NCBI RefSeq assembly: GCF_014204495.1
Contig: NZ_JACHLN010000003.1
Span: 620,001-684,000, forward strand
DNA from: Sphingomonas kyeonggiensis
GTDB taxonomy: Bacteria; Pseudomonadota; Alphaproteobacteria; Sphingomonadales; Sphingomonadaceae
Reading direction: 5' to 3'
Length of the DNA: 64,000 nucleotides
The notes beneath the pieces are model-generated. The model was given only the letters and a program-made list of their open reading frames with translations. It was not told where the DNA came from and made no database searches. Shown here one piece after another: positions 8,587 through 17,721 of the stretch (its first letter is position 1; each line of letters starts with the position of its first letter). The position numbers and the translations under genes are program-made.

Positions 8587-8614
8587 GCAGGGGCCGGCCG
8601 AAACCGGCCCTTGC
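8587..8614. terminator. hairpin between convergent genes
   Basis: GCAGGGGCCGG (8587-8597) pairs with CCGGCCCTTGC (8604-8614) over 11 positions with one G-T pair and a 6-base loop. It fills the 43-base gap between the convergent hydrolase and sulfatase stops. There is no strong T-run on either side; a bidirectional terminator is the best reading. Confidence 0.6.
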
Positions 8615-8619
8615 TTGCG

Positions 8620-10980
8620 CTATTTCAGCAGGAGCCGCACTTCGCCCAGCGCCTGGGTGTAATGCGCCTGTCCGGCCGGATCGGCACTGACCAGCGAGCC
8701 GCGGTCCAGGCCGATATCGAAGCCTTCCGAATACGCGCCAACGGCAGTCAGGAACTTGCCGATCGGCCCCGAGGCGACCTGCCTGCCGTTGACGTAGAGC
8801 GTGACCGTGCCCGGCACCGAGGGATTGAACAGCGTGCCCTTGGCGGTGGCCTGGTCGGGCACATATTCATAGGCGACGGTAAGCGACCCCGCAGGCAATA
8901 CCTCGCCCGAGATCACCGTCTGGTGAGACTGGCCATAGGCATTGTTCTCGAACACCAGCCTGCCCTGCTTCACATAGAGCGCGAAGCCGCCGAGGCGCCC
9001 GCCTTCGGCGAGCAGCACGCCACTGCCCGTCGCGGCATCGCCCCTGATGTCCACTTCGAAGCGGTGTGCGCGGCCCGAAAGGTCGGGCAGCGCGTTGCGC
9101 GGCAGCTGGCCTATGCCCGCCTGCCAGGCGAAGCGGGTAGCCGCCTTGTCATAGAGGCTCGGCGCCCCGATAGGCGCCGGCAGCAGCGGGAAGACGCCGT
9201 TGCGCAGGCCTTCCTTCTCGAACTCGGCCTTCAGCTCGGCAAGCTTTGCGGGTTCCTTGTCCGCCAGGTCGTTCGCCTCGCTGAAATCCTGGTCGACATG
9301 GTACAGCTCCCAACGATCGGTGGCGGGGTCGCTGGTGTAGACGCTGAGGCCGGACTCGATCAGCTTCCAGGGCAGATAGGGCCGCCGCGCAGCCGCCACC
9401 CAGCCGTCGCGATAGAGGGCACGGTTGCCGAAGATCTCGAAATACTGCTCGCGATGCGCTTCGGGTGCCTTGGGATCCTTGAAGGTCGGGACGAGGCTGC
9501 GCCCCTCGAACGGGATCTGCTTCACGCCGTCGACGCTTTCGGGAAAGGCGATGCCCGCCGCATCGAGGATGGTCGGCGCGATGTCGTTCACATGGCCGAA
9601 CTGGCCACGCACCGTACCGGGCACATCGGTATGCCCGGGCCAGGAGACAATCAGCGGATTGCGCGTCCCGCCGAAATGCGAGGCGACCTGCTTCATCCAC
9701 TGGAACGGCGTGGTCGTCGCCCAGGCCCAGCCCGCGGCATAGTGATTGGCAACATCGGGGCCGCCAAACTTGTCGAGCTGAGCCAGCTGGGTCGCCGCGC
9801 TCGCCTGCCCCCCGGTGCCCGAGGCAGCCTCGTTGGCGATCGAGCCGTCGAGCCCGCCCTCGGCGCTGCCGCCATTGTCACCGACGATGTAGAAGATCAG
9901 CGTGTTCTGGCCGCCGGGGCGGCTGCGGATCTCCTTGATCAGCCGGCCGACCTCGGCATCGGTATGCTCGACGAAGGCCGAATATACTTCCATCTGGCGG
10001 GCATAGAGCTTCTTCTGGTCGGCGCTCAGGCTGTCCCAGGCGGGCAGGCCCTCGGGGCGCGGAGTGAGCTGGGCATTGGCGGGAATGACGCCGAGCCGCT
10101 TCTGCCGCGCGAAGGCCTCCTCGCGATACTTGTCCCAACCGCCATCGAACCGCCCCTTGTTGCGGGTGATCCAGTCGGCCGGGGCATTGTGCGGCTGGTG
10201 GGCCGCGCCGGTGGCGAAATAGAGGAAATAGGGCTTGGCGGCCGCCAGCGCGTCATGCTCGTCGACCCAGCGCAGCGCATGATCGACCAGGTCGCTGGTC
10301 AGATGATAGCCGGGCGCCGCCTTTTGCGGCGATTCCACCGGCGTGGTGTTGTCGTAGAGATGCGGCTCCCACTGGTCGTCCTCGCCCGACATGAAGCCGT
10401 AGAAATGATCGAAGCCGAGCCCGGTCGGCCAGCGATCGAACGGCCCCGCGGACGAGATTTCCCATTGCGGCGTGTTGTGCCACTTGCCGACCGCCGCTGT
10501 GCTGTAGCCATTGTCATGCAGGATCCGCGCGATCGACGCGGTTTCCTTCTTCCAGATCGAGTTATAGGCGGGGAAGCCGGCAGCGATGTCCTGCAGGTTA
10601 CCGAAGCCGACCTGGTGCTGGTTGCGCCCGGTGAGCAGCGCCGCGCGGGTGGGCGAGCAGATCGCCGTCGTGTTGAAGCGATTGTAGCGCACCCCGTCCC
10701 TGGCCAGCGCATCGAGATTGGGCGTGCGGGCCAGGCCGCCAAAGGTCGAAGTCGCGCCGAAACCGACATCGTCGAGCAGGATCACCACGACATTGGGCGC
10801 GCCTTTCGGTGCCTCTGGGCGCCGAGGAAAGGCCGGCACCGAGTCCGCCCGCTTCACCGCGATCCTGCCGGTGAATCCCTCGCTTCCACCTGGCGCGGTC
10901 TGCGCCTGGGCCGCCAGCGGCGCGGCCAGGGAAACACTCGATGCGGACAACAGCAACAGCGTACGGCGGAATATGGTCAT
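8620..10980 (-). CDS. type I arylsulfatase (formylglycine-dependent), exported
   Basis: A 786-residue alkaline-phosphatase-fold sulfatase that releases sulfate from sulfate esters in the periplasm. A signal peptide covers about residues 1-26. Metal-binding Asp70-Asp71 lie in ILLDDVGFG. The maturation motif CSPTR has Cys108 as the residue converted to formylglycine, followed by ALLTGR. A second metal site is likely in IVGDNGG. The C-terminal 150 residues form a beta-rich tail found in large AtsA-like sulfatases. GGAGGGG lies just before the ATG. A palindrome at 11009-11027 is 29-47 bases upstream and matches sites at the cysteine-synthase and receptor genes, which points to a shared sulfur regulon. 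A formylglycine-generating enzyme is not in the window. Confidence 0.92.
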   Translation of the reverse strand: MTIFRRTLLLLSASSVSLAAPLAAQAQTAPGGSEGFTGRIAVKRADSVPAFPRRPEAPKGAPNVVVILLDDVGFGATSTFGGLARTPNLDALARDGVRYNRFNTTAICSPTRAALLTGRNQHQVGFGNLQDIAAGFPAYNSIWKKETASIARILHDNGYSTAAVGKWHNTPQWEISSAGPFDRWPTGLGFDHFYGFMSGEDDQWEPHLYDNTTPVESPQKAAPGYHLTSDLVDHALRWVDEHDALAAAKPYFLYFATGAAHQPHNAPADWITRNKGRFDGGWDKYREEAFARQKRLGVIPANAQLTPRPEGLPAWDSLSADQKKLYARQMEVYSAFVEHTDAEVGRLIKEIRSRPGGQNTLIFYIVGDNGGSAEGGLDGSIANEAASGTGGQASAATQLAQLDKFGGPDVANHYAAGWAWATTTPFQWMKQVASHFGGTRNPLIVSWPGHTDVPGTVRGQFGHVNDIAPTILDAAGIAFPESVDGVKQIPFEGRSLVPTFKDPKAPEAHREQYFEIFGNRALYRDGWVAAARRPYLPWKLIESGLSVYTSDPATDRWELYHVDQDFSEANDLADKEPAKLAELKAEFEKEGLRNGVFPLLPAPIGAPSLYDKAATRFAWQAGIGQLPRNALPDLSGRAHRFEVDIRGDAATGSGVLLAEGGRLGGFALYVKQGRLVFENNAYGQSHQTVISGEVLPAGSLTVAYEYVPDQATAKGTLFNPSVPGTVTLYVNGRQVASGPIGKFLTAVGAYSEGFDIGLDRGSLVSADPAGQAHYTQALGEVRLLLK

Positions 10981-11008
10981 GGGCCCCTCCAGTCGGAAAT
11001 CGACGTTA

Positions 11009-11027
11009 CTCTACTTAATTAGTAGAG
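11009..11027. promoter_or_regulatory. CTCTACT-N5-AGTAGAG palindrome upstream of the sulfatase
   Basis: Perfect 7-base arms around TAATT, 29-47 bases upstream of the sulfatase start. It lies in an AT-rich part of the 243-base gap 10981-11223, which otherwise holds no gene. Related sites are at 12910-12931 and 13009-13031. The position is at or near the core promoter, so a repressor operator is plausible. Confidence 0.55.
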
Positions 11028-11184
11028 ATAAAAGAGATGAGCTTTAGGCCGCGAAAGCCGAACTTGCTTTTCAATTCATATCATATCGGTAGGAATTATC
11101 GCCGTGCCGATGAAGCCGGCAGCCGCTCTCGTCCGGTTTCATCGCTTCCCCGAGCGAGGTTCATTCCCCCCAAGCTCAGGTCTA

Positions 11185-11220
11185 GGCCGCGCCCCATCCC
11201 GCAGGGCGCGGCCACTTTTT
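11185..11220 (+). terminator. GC hairpin followed by a T-run, plus-strand orientation
   Basis: GGCCGCGCC (11185-11193) pairs perfectly with GGCGCGGCC (11205-11213), and the plus strand continues as ACTTTTT. By shape this is a plus-strand intrinsic terminator, yet the genes on both sides are on the minus strand. It may also end the minus-strand DOPA-dioxygenase transcript without a U-tract, or it may block transcription entering from the sulfatase side. Confidence 0.55.
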
Positions 11221-11223
11221 CGT

Positions 11224-11907
11224 TCAGGCCTCGAGACGAACGCTCGGGCGCGTGTTCGGGTAGATCTGCTCCACCTTCGGCTCGCCGGGCCCGGGCGCAT
11301 GCATTCCGTACGCGTTCACCGGCTGGGACCGGTTCACCCACAGCGCGTAATGGAGATGGTCCGCGCGGGGATCCTCGGTGTTCGGATGCAGCAGGATCGT
11401 CAGGCCGAGGCTGTTGAGCTGCAGCCAGGGGACGATCACCGGCAGCAGGTCGTTGGTGAAGCCGAAATAGAAGGACGGCGTGACATGCGGCCCGCGCGGC
11501 TCGAGGTTCCAGTTGCCGAGTTCGACGGAGAATCGCTCGGCCGCCCATTTGCGGACCAGCGCCGCCTTCTCGTAGCTGTCCTCGTCGAAATAGATGTGCG
11601 CGTGGTAGCTCTTGATATCGGTATAGGCGCGCGGGCTCGACGGCAGCACGGCTTCGCCGGGGCGCACCGATTTCGGGCGGGGTGTCGCCTCCTTGTAGGT
11701 CTCATAGCCCCAGGGGCTGCGCCCGGTGGCCCGCGGCGCGAGCGGCCTGGCCGGCGCGGGTGCCGTCTGCGCCGCCGCTCCTCGTGCAAGGCCGATTGCG
11801 GCCAGTGCCGCCGCGCCCCCTCCCAATAGCGCGCGACGCCCGGGCGACAACAAATCGGCCCACATCTGGTCATCGCGCTCGTTGAAGAAATCGGGATCGA
11901 GCGACAT
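11224..11907 (-). CDS. DOPA 4,5-dioxygenase family protein with a Tat signal
   Basis: A 227-residue protein whose last two thirds fit the small DOPA 4,5-dioxygenase family: YHAHIYFD, GPHVTPSFYFGF, LPVIVPWLQLN, and LLHPNTEDPRADHLHYALWV. The conserved histidines suggest a non-haem metal site. Unusually, residues 20-48 form a twin-arginine signal (SPGRRALLGGGAAALAAIG), so the enzyme is probably exported. I use the ATG at 11907, with GGAGAAG before it; a TTG at 11925 that overlaps the upstream stop is the alternative. It is downstream of the cysteine-synthase-type gene on the same strand and probably co-transcribed. The natural substrate is unknown; an extradiol or catechol-like compound is a family-based guess. 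Confidence 0.75.
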   Translation of the reverse strand: MSLDPDFFNERDDQMWADLLSPGRRALLGGGAAALAAIGLARGAAAQTAPAPARPLAPRATGRSPWGYETYKEATPRPKSVRPGEAVLPSSPRAYTDIKSYHAHIYFDEDSYEKAALVRKWAAERFSVELGNWNLEPRGPHVTPSFYFGFTNDLLPVIVPWLQLNSLGLTILLHPNTEDPRADHLHYALWVNRSQPVNAYGMHAPGPGEPKVEQIYPNTRPSVRLEA

Positions 11908-11921
11908 GGAAACTTCTCCGG

Positions 11922-12878
11922 TCAATGGGCGCGGACGCCGGCCAGGGTGAATTCCGGCGCCGCTTCTTCCGGAAGGAAATCGGGCACCGAGAGATAGCGC
12001 TCGCCCGTGTCATAGGCGAAGCCGAGGATGTTCGCGCCGGGCAGCGCAGGCAGCTTGCGGGCAATCGCCGCAAGGGTCGCGCCGGAGCTGAGGCCGACGA
12101 GCAGCCCCTCCTCGCATGCCGCGCGGCGAGCAAAGCCCCGCGCTTCGTCGGCACTGACCTGGATCACGCCATCGAGCATGTCGGCATGGAGATTGGCCGG
12201 GATGAACCCGGCACCGATGCCCTGGATCGGGTGCGGTCCCGGCGCGCCACCGGAAAGCACCGGCGAAAGTTCGGGCTCGACCGCGAAGACCTGGAGCGTC
12301 GGCCATTCCATCTTGAGCGTCTCCGCCAGCGCAGTGATGTGCCCGCCGGTGCCGACGCCGGTGATGATCGCGTCGATCGGATCGCTGCGGAAGTCCGCCA
12401 GTATCTCCTGGGCGGTAGTGCGGACATGCGCATCGATATTGGCGGGATTGTCGAATTGCTGCGGCATCCACGCGCCCGGCGTCGCGCGCACCAGCGCATG
12501 TGCCCGGTCGATCGCGCCGGCCATTCCCTGCGCGCGCGGAGTGAGATCGAAGCTGGCGCCATAGGCCAGCATCAGCCGGCGGCGCTCCACGCTCATGCTC
12601 TCGGGCATCACCAGGATCAGCCGGTAGCCCTTCACCGCCGCGACCAGCGCGAGCCCGATGCCCGTATTGCCGCTGGTCGGCTCGATGATCGTGCCGCCCG
12701 GACGAAGCAGCCCCTTGCGCTCGGCTGTCTCGATCATCGCCAGCGCGATGCGGTCCTTGATCGACCCACCGGGATTCGATCGCTCGGCCTTGATCCAGAC
12801 CTTCGCATCCGGGAACAACCGCGACGCACGGATATGCGGCGTGTTGCCGATCGTCTCGAGAATGCTGCTCGCCCTCAC
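11922..12878 (-). CDS. PLP-dependent cysteine synthase family (O-acetylserine sulfhydrylase type)
   Basis: Joins sulfide (or a related thiol source) to O-acetylserine to make cysteine. The 318-residue protein has the fold-type II signatures: the PLP lysine in [15 protein letters not shown] for the phosphate cup and substrate loop, GVGTGGH, and GLSSGA near the C-terminus. Its length matches CysK/CysM proteins. It is divergent from the sulfonate-type receptor operon and carries an operator-like repeat 32-53 bases before its ATG. That placement implies it is a sulfur-limitation paralogue rather than the housekeeping enzyme. Cystathionine beta-synthase-like or other beta-replacement activity cannot be excluded. 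Confidence 0.88.
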   Translation of the reverse strand: MRASSILETIGNTPHIRASRLFPDAKVWIKAERSNPGGSIKDRIALAMIETAERKGLLRPGGTIIEPTSGNTGIGLALVAAVKGYRLILVMPESMSVERRRLMLAYGASFDLTPRAQGMAGAIDRAHALVRATPGAWMPQQFDNPANIDAHVRTTAQEILADFRSDPIDAIITGVGTGGHITALAETLKMEWPTLQVFAVEPELSPVLSGGAPGPHPIQGIGAGFIPANLHADMLDGVIQVSADEARGFARRAACEEGLLVGLSSGATLAAIARKLPALPGANILGFAYDTGERYLSVPDFLPEEAAPEFTLAGVRAH

Positions 12879-12909
12879 GCGCGCCTCCCTCTTCTCAGGG
12901 CCGGATTTA

Positions 12910-12931
12910 TATCCTACTAGATTGATGGATA
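12910..12931. promoter_or_regulatory. sulfur-regulon-like inverted repeat upstream of the cysteine synthase gene
   Basis: TATCC (12910-12914) and GGATA (12927-12931) flank TACTAGATTGAT. The core CCTACTAGATTGAT closely matches CTCTACTAGAATGAT at 13011 and CTCTACT at 11009. It lies 32-53 bases before the minus-strand cysteine synthase start. Confidence 0.45.
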
Positions 12932-13008
12932 ATAAGCCAGCTCAGCGCGACGCGGTCCTGATAGTTTTAGCTCACCGCGGTGAAGCCGAACTCCGGTTGC
13001 CCCATTTA

Positions 13009-13031
13009 ATCTCTACTAGAATGATAGAGAT
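13009..13031. promoter_or_regulatory. ATCTCTA-N9-TAGAGAT inverted repeat upstream of the receptor operon
   Basis: Perfect 7-base arms with a 9-base spacer, ending 15 bases before the receptor ATG and immediately ahead of the AGGGAGG ribosome site. The left arm includes CTCTACT, shared with the sulfatase site. The position suggests binding over the transcription start or leader, which fits repression. Confidence 0.5.
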
Positions 13032-13046
13032 AAGGGAGGCACGAAC

Positions 13047-15419
13047 ATGCACAACAGGAAGATCCGGGTTCTCGCACTGGCCGCCACCGCTCTCACCCTG
13101 GTCGCTTCCGCGTCGGCCTGGGCTGCCGATGACGACAAGCCCAAGCCCATCGCGGCGACCGCCGACGATCCCGTCGCCGACGAGGACGCGCAGCACGCCA
13201 CCGGCCAGGAGATCCTGGTGACCGCGCGGCGGCGTGAGGAGAGACTGCAGGACGTGCCCGTCGCGATCAGCGCGGTCTCGGGCAGCGAGCTGGCCGACCA
13301 GCATATCTACCGCGTCGGGGATTTCGCGGCGAAGCTGCCCAATTTCGCCGCTGTCCAGCAGAACACCCGCGTATCCGGCCTCTATGTCCGCGGGCTTGGC
13401 GGCAATGCCAGCAATGACGGCGCGGAATCGGGCGTGGGCCTGATCGTCGACAATGTGTTCTTCACCCATGTCGGCTTCAGCTGGCTCGATTTCGTCGATC
13501 TCGACCATGTCGAGCTGGTGCGCGGGCCACAGGGCACGCTGCTCGGCAAGAACACCACGATCGGCGCGCTGATCGTCACGACCAAGCGGCCGAGCTTCAC
13601 GCCCGAGCTCAATCTCGAGGCGGGCTATGGCAACCAGAACCGCTTCCAGATCCGCGCCAACGCCACCGGCCCGCTGATCGGCGACACCCTCGCCTATCGC
13701 GCGACCTTCTATGTCGATCGCTCGGACGGCTGGGCGAAGAATGCCCAGGACGGCCAGAAGTATCTCGACGTGAACCGCTGGGCGGCACGCGGGCAGCTGC
13801 TCTTCCAGAGCGGCCCGGTTACCAGCCGCCTGATCGGCGAGCATTACGAGACCAGCGAGTACAACAATTACTATCCCGGCTTCGCCGACGCGACGACCTT
13901 CGCCAATGGCGCGGTCCGCTCGGGCGCCTGGGAGAACAAGCTCAAGTCCATCTTCGGCTACACGCCCAGCTACCGGATCGGCCAGAACGCCAATCTCAAC
14001 ACCCAGGAGCGGATCGACTCCCGGGTCAACGGCCTGTCGAACGAGCTGACGATCGACCTGGGCGGCCCCACCCTGACCGCGGTGAGCGCCTGGCGGCAGT
14101 TGCGCTTCCGCCCGCACAACGACAGCGATCTCTCGCCCTTCTCGATCCTGCGCGCCGGCTATGACGTGGATGTCGATCAATATTCGCAGGAGATCCGGAT
14201 CGCCTCGGCCACCGGCAATCCGATCGAATATCAGTTCGGCGGCTATTTCCTGCGCGAGGACCTGGTCAGCAACAACCGCTCGATCTTCCAGGCGGACTCG
14301 ACGAAGTATTTCCTCACCGGGGCGCTACCTGCGGCCGCGCTGCTCCCGGCGATCCTCGATGGCGTGGAGTATGACCAATATGGCAAGCTCCAGGTCACCA
14401 GCGGCGCGGCGTTCGGCCAGCTGACCTGGCATGCGAGCGACCGGCTGGCGCTGACCGGCGGCCTGCGCTTCACCCGCGAGAACAAGAAGGCGTCGAACAC
14501 CGCGACGGTCTTTGGGGGTTCCGCACTGCCGGCCACCCTTGCCCCGGCACGCACGGCGATCGTCAACGCGTTCGGCGGGGTCTTCGCGGTTGCCGACGAG
14601 AAGACGACGAGCAGTTGGTCCTGGCTGGTCAACCCGTCCTTCAAGCTCTCGGACGATGTGCTGCTCTATGCCTCGGTCAGCTATGGCGAGAAGTCGGGCG
14701 CGGCCAATCTGGGCGCAACACCGGGCAAGCCGGTGATCATCGATCCGGAGAAGTCGACCGCTTACGAAGCCGGCATCAAGACGACGCTGGCCGGCGGCAA
14801 GGCAACGTTCAACGTCAATTTCTACTGGAACGACATCAAGGACTTCCAGGCCACGCAATATGACCCGAACCGGGTGGCGCTCGGCTATTTCCTCGGCAAT
14901 GCCGCCCGGGCGCGGCTGCGCGGCGTCGAGCTGGAGGCGTCGGCCAAGCTCGGCGGCGGGTTCAGCGCCTCGGCGAGCGGGTCGTTCAACGATGCGACCT
15001 TCCGCTCCTACACCAATGCGCCGCCGCCGGTGGAGCTGAGCAATGTCGCGCCTTCGGTCAATCTGTCGGGCACGCGCATTCCGGGCTCGTCCAAGTGGAG
15101 CGGCCAGCTCAGCCTGAACTATGACGACAACGTCTCCGAGACGCTCGGCCTGTTCGGCTATGTCAACCAGACCTATCGCAGCGAGACCAACCTGCTGAGC
15201 GCCGTTTCCGTGTACGGCAAGCAGGAAGGCTATGGCCTCACCAATGCCGGTATCGGCATCCGCAGCGCCGACGGCCGCTATTCGCTGCAGTTCTGGAGCC
15301 GCAACCTGTTCGACAAGCGCTATGCCGTCGGCATCGGTCAGGCGACCGCGATCACGCCGTTCATCAAGGTGCTCGGCGAGACGCGTACCTTCGGCACCAC
15401 CGCGCGGGCGCGGTTCTGA
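13047..15419 (+). CDS. TonB-dependent receptor of the sulfur-scavenging operon
   Basis: A 790-residue outer-membrane receptor. A signal peptide ends near Ala26, and a TonB-box-like EILVTARRREE at about residue 53 leads into the plug (VPVAISAVSGSELADQ, later VELVRGPQGTLLGKNT). The C-terminal beta strand ends in aromatic-Arg-Phe (ARARF), which is usual for barrel insertion. It is the first gene of an operon that continues with an FMN monooxygenase (2 bases later), a TauD/AtsK dioxygenase and an Ssu-type transporter. The likely cargo is therefore an organosulfur compound such as a sulfate ester or sulfonate; that is inference from context. Confidence 0.88.
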   Translation: MHNRKIRVLALAATALTLVASASAWAADDDKPKPIAATADDPVADEDAQHATGQEILVTARRREERLQDVPVAISAVSGSELADQHIYRVGDFAAKLPNFAAVQQNTRVSGLYVRGLGGNASNDGAESGVGLIVDNVFFTHVGFSWLDFVDLDHVELVRGPQGTLLGKNTTIGALIVTTKRPSFTPELNLEAGYGNQNRFQIRANATGPLIGDTLAYRATFYVDRSDGWAKNAQDGQKYLDVNRWAARGQLLFQSGPVTSRLIGEHYETSEYNNYYPGFADATTFANGAVRSGAWENKLKSIFGYTPSYRIGQNANLNTQERIDSRVNGLSNELTIDLGGPTLTAVSAWRQLRFRPHNDSDLSPFSILRAGYDVDVDQYSQEIRIASATGNPIEYQFGGYFLREDLVSNNRSIFQADSTKYFLTGALPAAALLPAILDGVEYDQYGKLQVTSGAAFGQLTWHASDRLALTGGLRFTRENKKASNTATVFGGSALPATLAPARTAIVNAFGGVFAVADEKTTSSWSWLVNPSFKLSDDVLLYASVSYGEKSGAANLGATPGKPVIIDPEKSTAYEAGIKTTLAGGKATFNVNFYWNDIKDFQATQYDPNRVALGYFLGNAARARLRGVELEASAKLGGGFSASASGSFNDATFRSYTNAPPPVELSNVAPSVNLSGTRIPGSSKWSGQLSLNYDDNVSETLGLFGYVNQTYRSETNLLSAVSVYGKQEGYGLTNAGIGIRSADGRYSLQFWSRNLFDKRYAVGIGQATAITPFIKVLGETRTFGTTARARF

Positions 15420-15421
15420 CG

Positions 15422-16762
15422 ATGGCGCGCGATCGGCAGATGCGGCTCGGCGCCTTCCTGATGGGAGTTGGCCACCACGCTGCGGCGTGGCTGCATCCCT
15501 CGGTCGATCCGCGCGCGCTCACCCGGCTCGGCCATTATGTGCATCAGGCACAGGTGGCGGAGGCGGCGAAGTTCGACGCGATCTTCTTCGCGGACAATGT
15601 CGCGATGCTGGGACCGCCCTCCGAGCTGGGTGCGCTGGCCGCCCTGCCCTATTATTTCGAGCCGCTGTCGCTGCTCGCGGCGATCGCGCCGCAGACCGAG
15701 CGGATCGGGCTCGTCGCCACGGCCTCCGCGACCTATCTCCCGCCCTATCACCTCGCCCGGAAGTTCGCCTCGCTCGATCATCTGAGCGGCGGGCGGGCCG
15801 GCTGGAACTGCGTGACTTCGGGCTCGGATGCCGAGGCGCATAATTTCGGGCTCGATCACCAATATGAGCACGCCCATCGCTATGCCCGGGCCGGCGAATA
15901 TGTCGATGTGGTCAAGGCGCTGTGGAACAGCTGGGAGGACGGCGCGCTGATCGCCGATCAGCAGGCGCGGCGCTTCTACGACCCCACCCGCATCCACCGG
16001 ATCGACCATGAGGGCCCGTTCTTCAAGGTCGCCGGACCGCTCCAGCTCGATCGCACGCCGCAGGGCCATCCGGTGATCGTCCAGGCGGGCTCGTCCGACG
16101 ACGGCATCGCGCTCGCAGCCGCGACCGCCGAGCTGGTCTTCACCGCGCAGCAATCGCGCGAGGACGCGATCGCCTTTCGCACCCGGCTGCGCGCGGCCGC
16201 ATCGGCAAATGGCCGCGACCCGGATGAACTGCTCGTGCTGCCGGGGATCATGCCGTTCGTCGCCGAGACACGCGAGGAAGCGCAGCGGCTGCATGACGAG
16301 CTGCTCGCGCTGGTCGATCCGCGGCTCGGCATCGGCTTCGTCTCCGGGCTGATGGATACCGACCTGTCGCAACATCCGCTCGACGGCCCGCTGCCCGAGC
16401 CCGCCTCCACCCAGGGCTGGCAGAGTCGCCAGAAGCTGCTGGTCGATACCGCGCGGGCCGAGGGGCTGAGCATCCGCCAGCTGATCGCCCGGATCATCAC
16501 CGCACGTGGGCACAAGACCGTGATCGGCACGCCGACCGAGATCGCCGACCTGCTCGAGGACTGGTTCGCGGCCGGCGCGGCGGACGGCTTCAACATCATG
16601 CCACCGATCCTGCCGCAGGGGCTCGAGGCGTTCGCGGAAATGGTCGTGCCCGAGCTGCAGCGCCGCGGACTTTTCCGCACCGAATATACCGGCCGGACAT
16701 TGCGCGACCATCTGGGCCTGCCCTTTCCCCAAACCCCGGCGCTGGCCGCCGCGGCCGAGTAA
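15422..16762 (+). CDS. FMN-dependent monooxygenase, NtaA/SnaA/DszA subgroup
   Basis: A 446-residue luciferase-like two-component monooxygenase. Subgroup features are [17 protein letters not shown] at the N-terminus, DAIFFADN, and the long run [19 protein letters not shown]. This group oxidises compounds such as nitrilotriacetate, dibenzothiophene sulfone or alkyl sulfones using FMNH2 from a separate reductase, and no reductase gene is present here. The ATG is 2 bases after the receptor stop, so translation is coupled. Within a sulfonate-type operon a C-S bond-cleaving role is most likely. The exact substrate cannot be read from sequence. Confidence 0.85.
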   Translation: MARDRQMRLGAFLMGVGHHAAAWLHPSVDPRALTRLGHYVHQAQVAEAAKFDAIFFADNVAMLGPPSELGALAALPYYFEPLSLLAAIAPQTERIGLVATASATYLPPYHLARKFASLDHLSGGRAGWNCVTSGSDAEAHNFGLDHQYEHAHRYARAGEYVDVVKALWNSWEDGALIADQQARRFYDPTRIHRIDHEGPFFKVAGPLQLDRTPQGHPVIVQAGSSDDGIALAAATAELVFTAQQSREDAIAFRTRLRAAASANGRDPDELLVLPGIMPFVAETREEAQRLHDELLALVDPRLGIGFVSGLMDTDLSQHPLDGPLPEPASTQGWQSRQKLLVDTARAEGLSIRQLIARIITARGHKTVIGTPTEIADLLEDWFAAGAADGFNIMPPILPQGLEAFAEMVVPELQRRGLFRTEYTGRTLRDHLGLPFPQTPALAAAAE

Positions 16763-16782
16763 CCCAACGAAGGAGACCTGCC

Positions 16783-17721
16783 ATGACCGTCTCTACCCGC
16801 AGTGCCTATCTGAACACGCCCGACCCCGGGATCCCCCTCGACGTGGTGCCGGTCGGCGGGCGCATCGGCGCCGAAGTGCGCGGGGTCGCGCTCTCCGCCG
16901 ATCTCCCGCCCGAAACACTGGCAGCGATCCGCGCCGCGCTGGTCCGCCACAAGGTGCTGTTCTTCCGCGGCCAGCATCATCTCGACGATGCCGGGCAGGA
17001 AGCGTTCGGCCAGGCATTCGGCACGCCGTTCGAGCACCCGACCGTGCCGTCACGCGGCAATTTCCTGTTCGAGCTGGACTCGCACCACGGCGCCCGCGCC
17101 AATCACTGGCACACCGACATCACCTTCGTGCCCGCCTATCCCTTCGCCTCGATCCTGCGCGGCGTGACGATCCCGCCGGCGGGCGGCGATACGGTCTGGG
17201 CGAATACCGTCGCCGCCTATCAGGACCTGCCCGAGCCGCTGCGCGAGCTGGCCGACGGGCTGCGGGCGATCCACACCAACGCCTATGACTATGCCGCCGA
17301 GCGCCCCGACGCGACCGAGGAGCAGCGCAAGCGCTTCGCGGCGGTGTTCGCCCGCGTGGTCTATGAGACCGAGCATCCGGTGGTCCGCGTCCATCCCGAG
17401 AGCGGCGAACGCACCCTGCTGCTCGGCGGCTTCGTCAAGCAATTCGTCGGGTTGCCCCAGGCGGACTCGAAGGCACTCTACGACCGGCTGCAGAGCTATG
17501 TGACCCGGCTGGAGAACAGCGTGCGCTGGCGGTGGAGCGAAGGCGACGTGGCGATCTGGGACAATCGCGCCACCCAGCATTACGCGATCGACGATTATGG
17601 CGACCAGCACCGCGTCGTCCGCCGTGTGACGCTGGCGGGCGATGTGCCGATCGGCGTCGATGGCCAGTCGAGCCGCGCGATCCTGCCCGCACCCGAAGCG
17701 CTGCTGGAGGCAGCGGAATGA
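16783..17721 (+). CDS. TauD/TfdA family 2-oxoglutarate dioxygenase (AtsK-like)
   Basis: A 312-residue Fe(II)/2-oxoglutarate dioxygenase. The iron-binding facial triad is visible as His110 and Asp112 (WHTD) and the distal His in RATQHYA. An Arg in HRVVRRVTL would hold 2-oxoglutarate. The family includes taurine dioxygenase and the alkylsulfatase AtsK, both of which release sulfite or sulfate after hydroxylation. The [10 protein letters not shown] and [11 protein letters not shown] stretches favour the AtsK/TauD branch. GAAGGAGA precedes the ATG. The stop overlaps the next ATG as ATGA, which couples it to the transporter genes. Confidence 0.88.
   Translation: MTVSTRSAYLNTPDPGIPLDVVPVGGRIGAEVRGVALSADLPPETLAAIRAALVRHKVLFFRGQHHLDDAGQEAFGQAFGTPFEHPTVPSRGNFLFELDSHHGARANHWHTDITFVPAYPFASILRGVTIPPAGGDTVWANTVAAYQDLPEPLRELADGLRAIHTNAYDYAAERPDATEEQRKRFAAVFARVVYETEHPVVRVHPESGERTLLLGGFVKQFVGLPQADSKALYDRLQSYVTRLENSVRWRWSEGDVAIWDNRATQHYAIDDYGDQHRVVRRVTLAGDVPIGVDGQSSRAILPAPEALLEAAE

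Noticed and set aside
8494..11022. 842-codon open frame on the plus strand opposite the sulfatase
   Set aside because: It lies antisense to a clear sulfatase with catalytic motifs. Its composition is arginine/glycine/alanine-rich without domains, as expected from GC-rich codon bias.
11908..11925. TTG start at 11925 for the DOPA-dioxygenase-family gene
   Set aside because: The ATG at 11907 has a GGAGAAG ribosome site at good spacing. The upstream six codons mostly encode that site.
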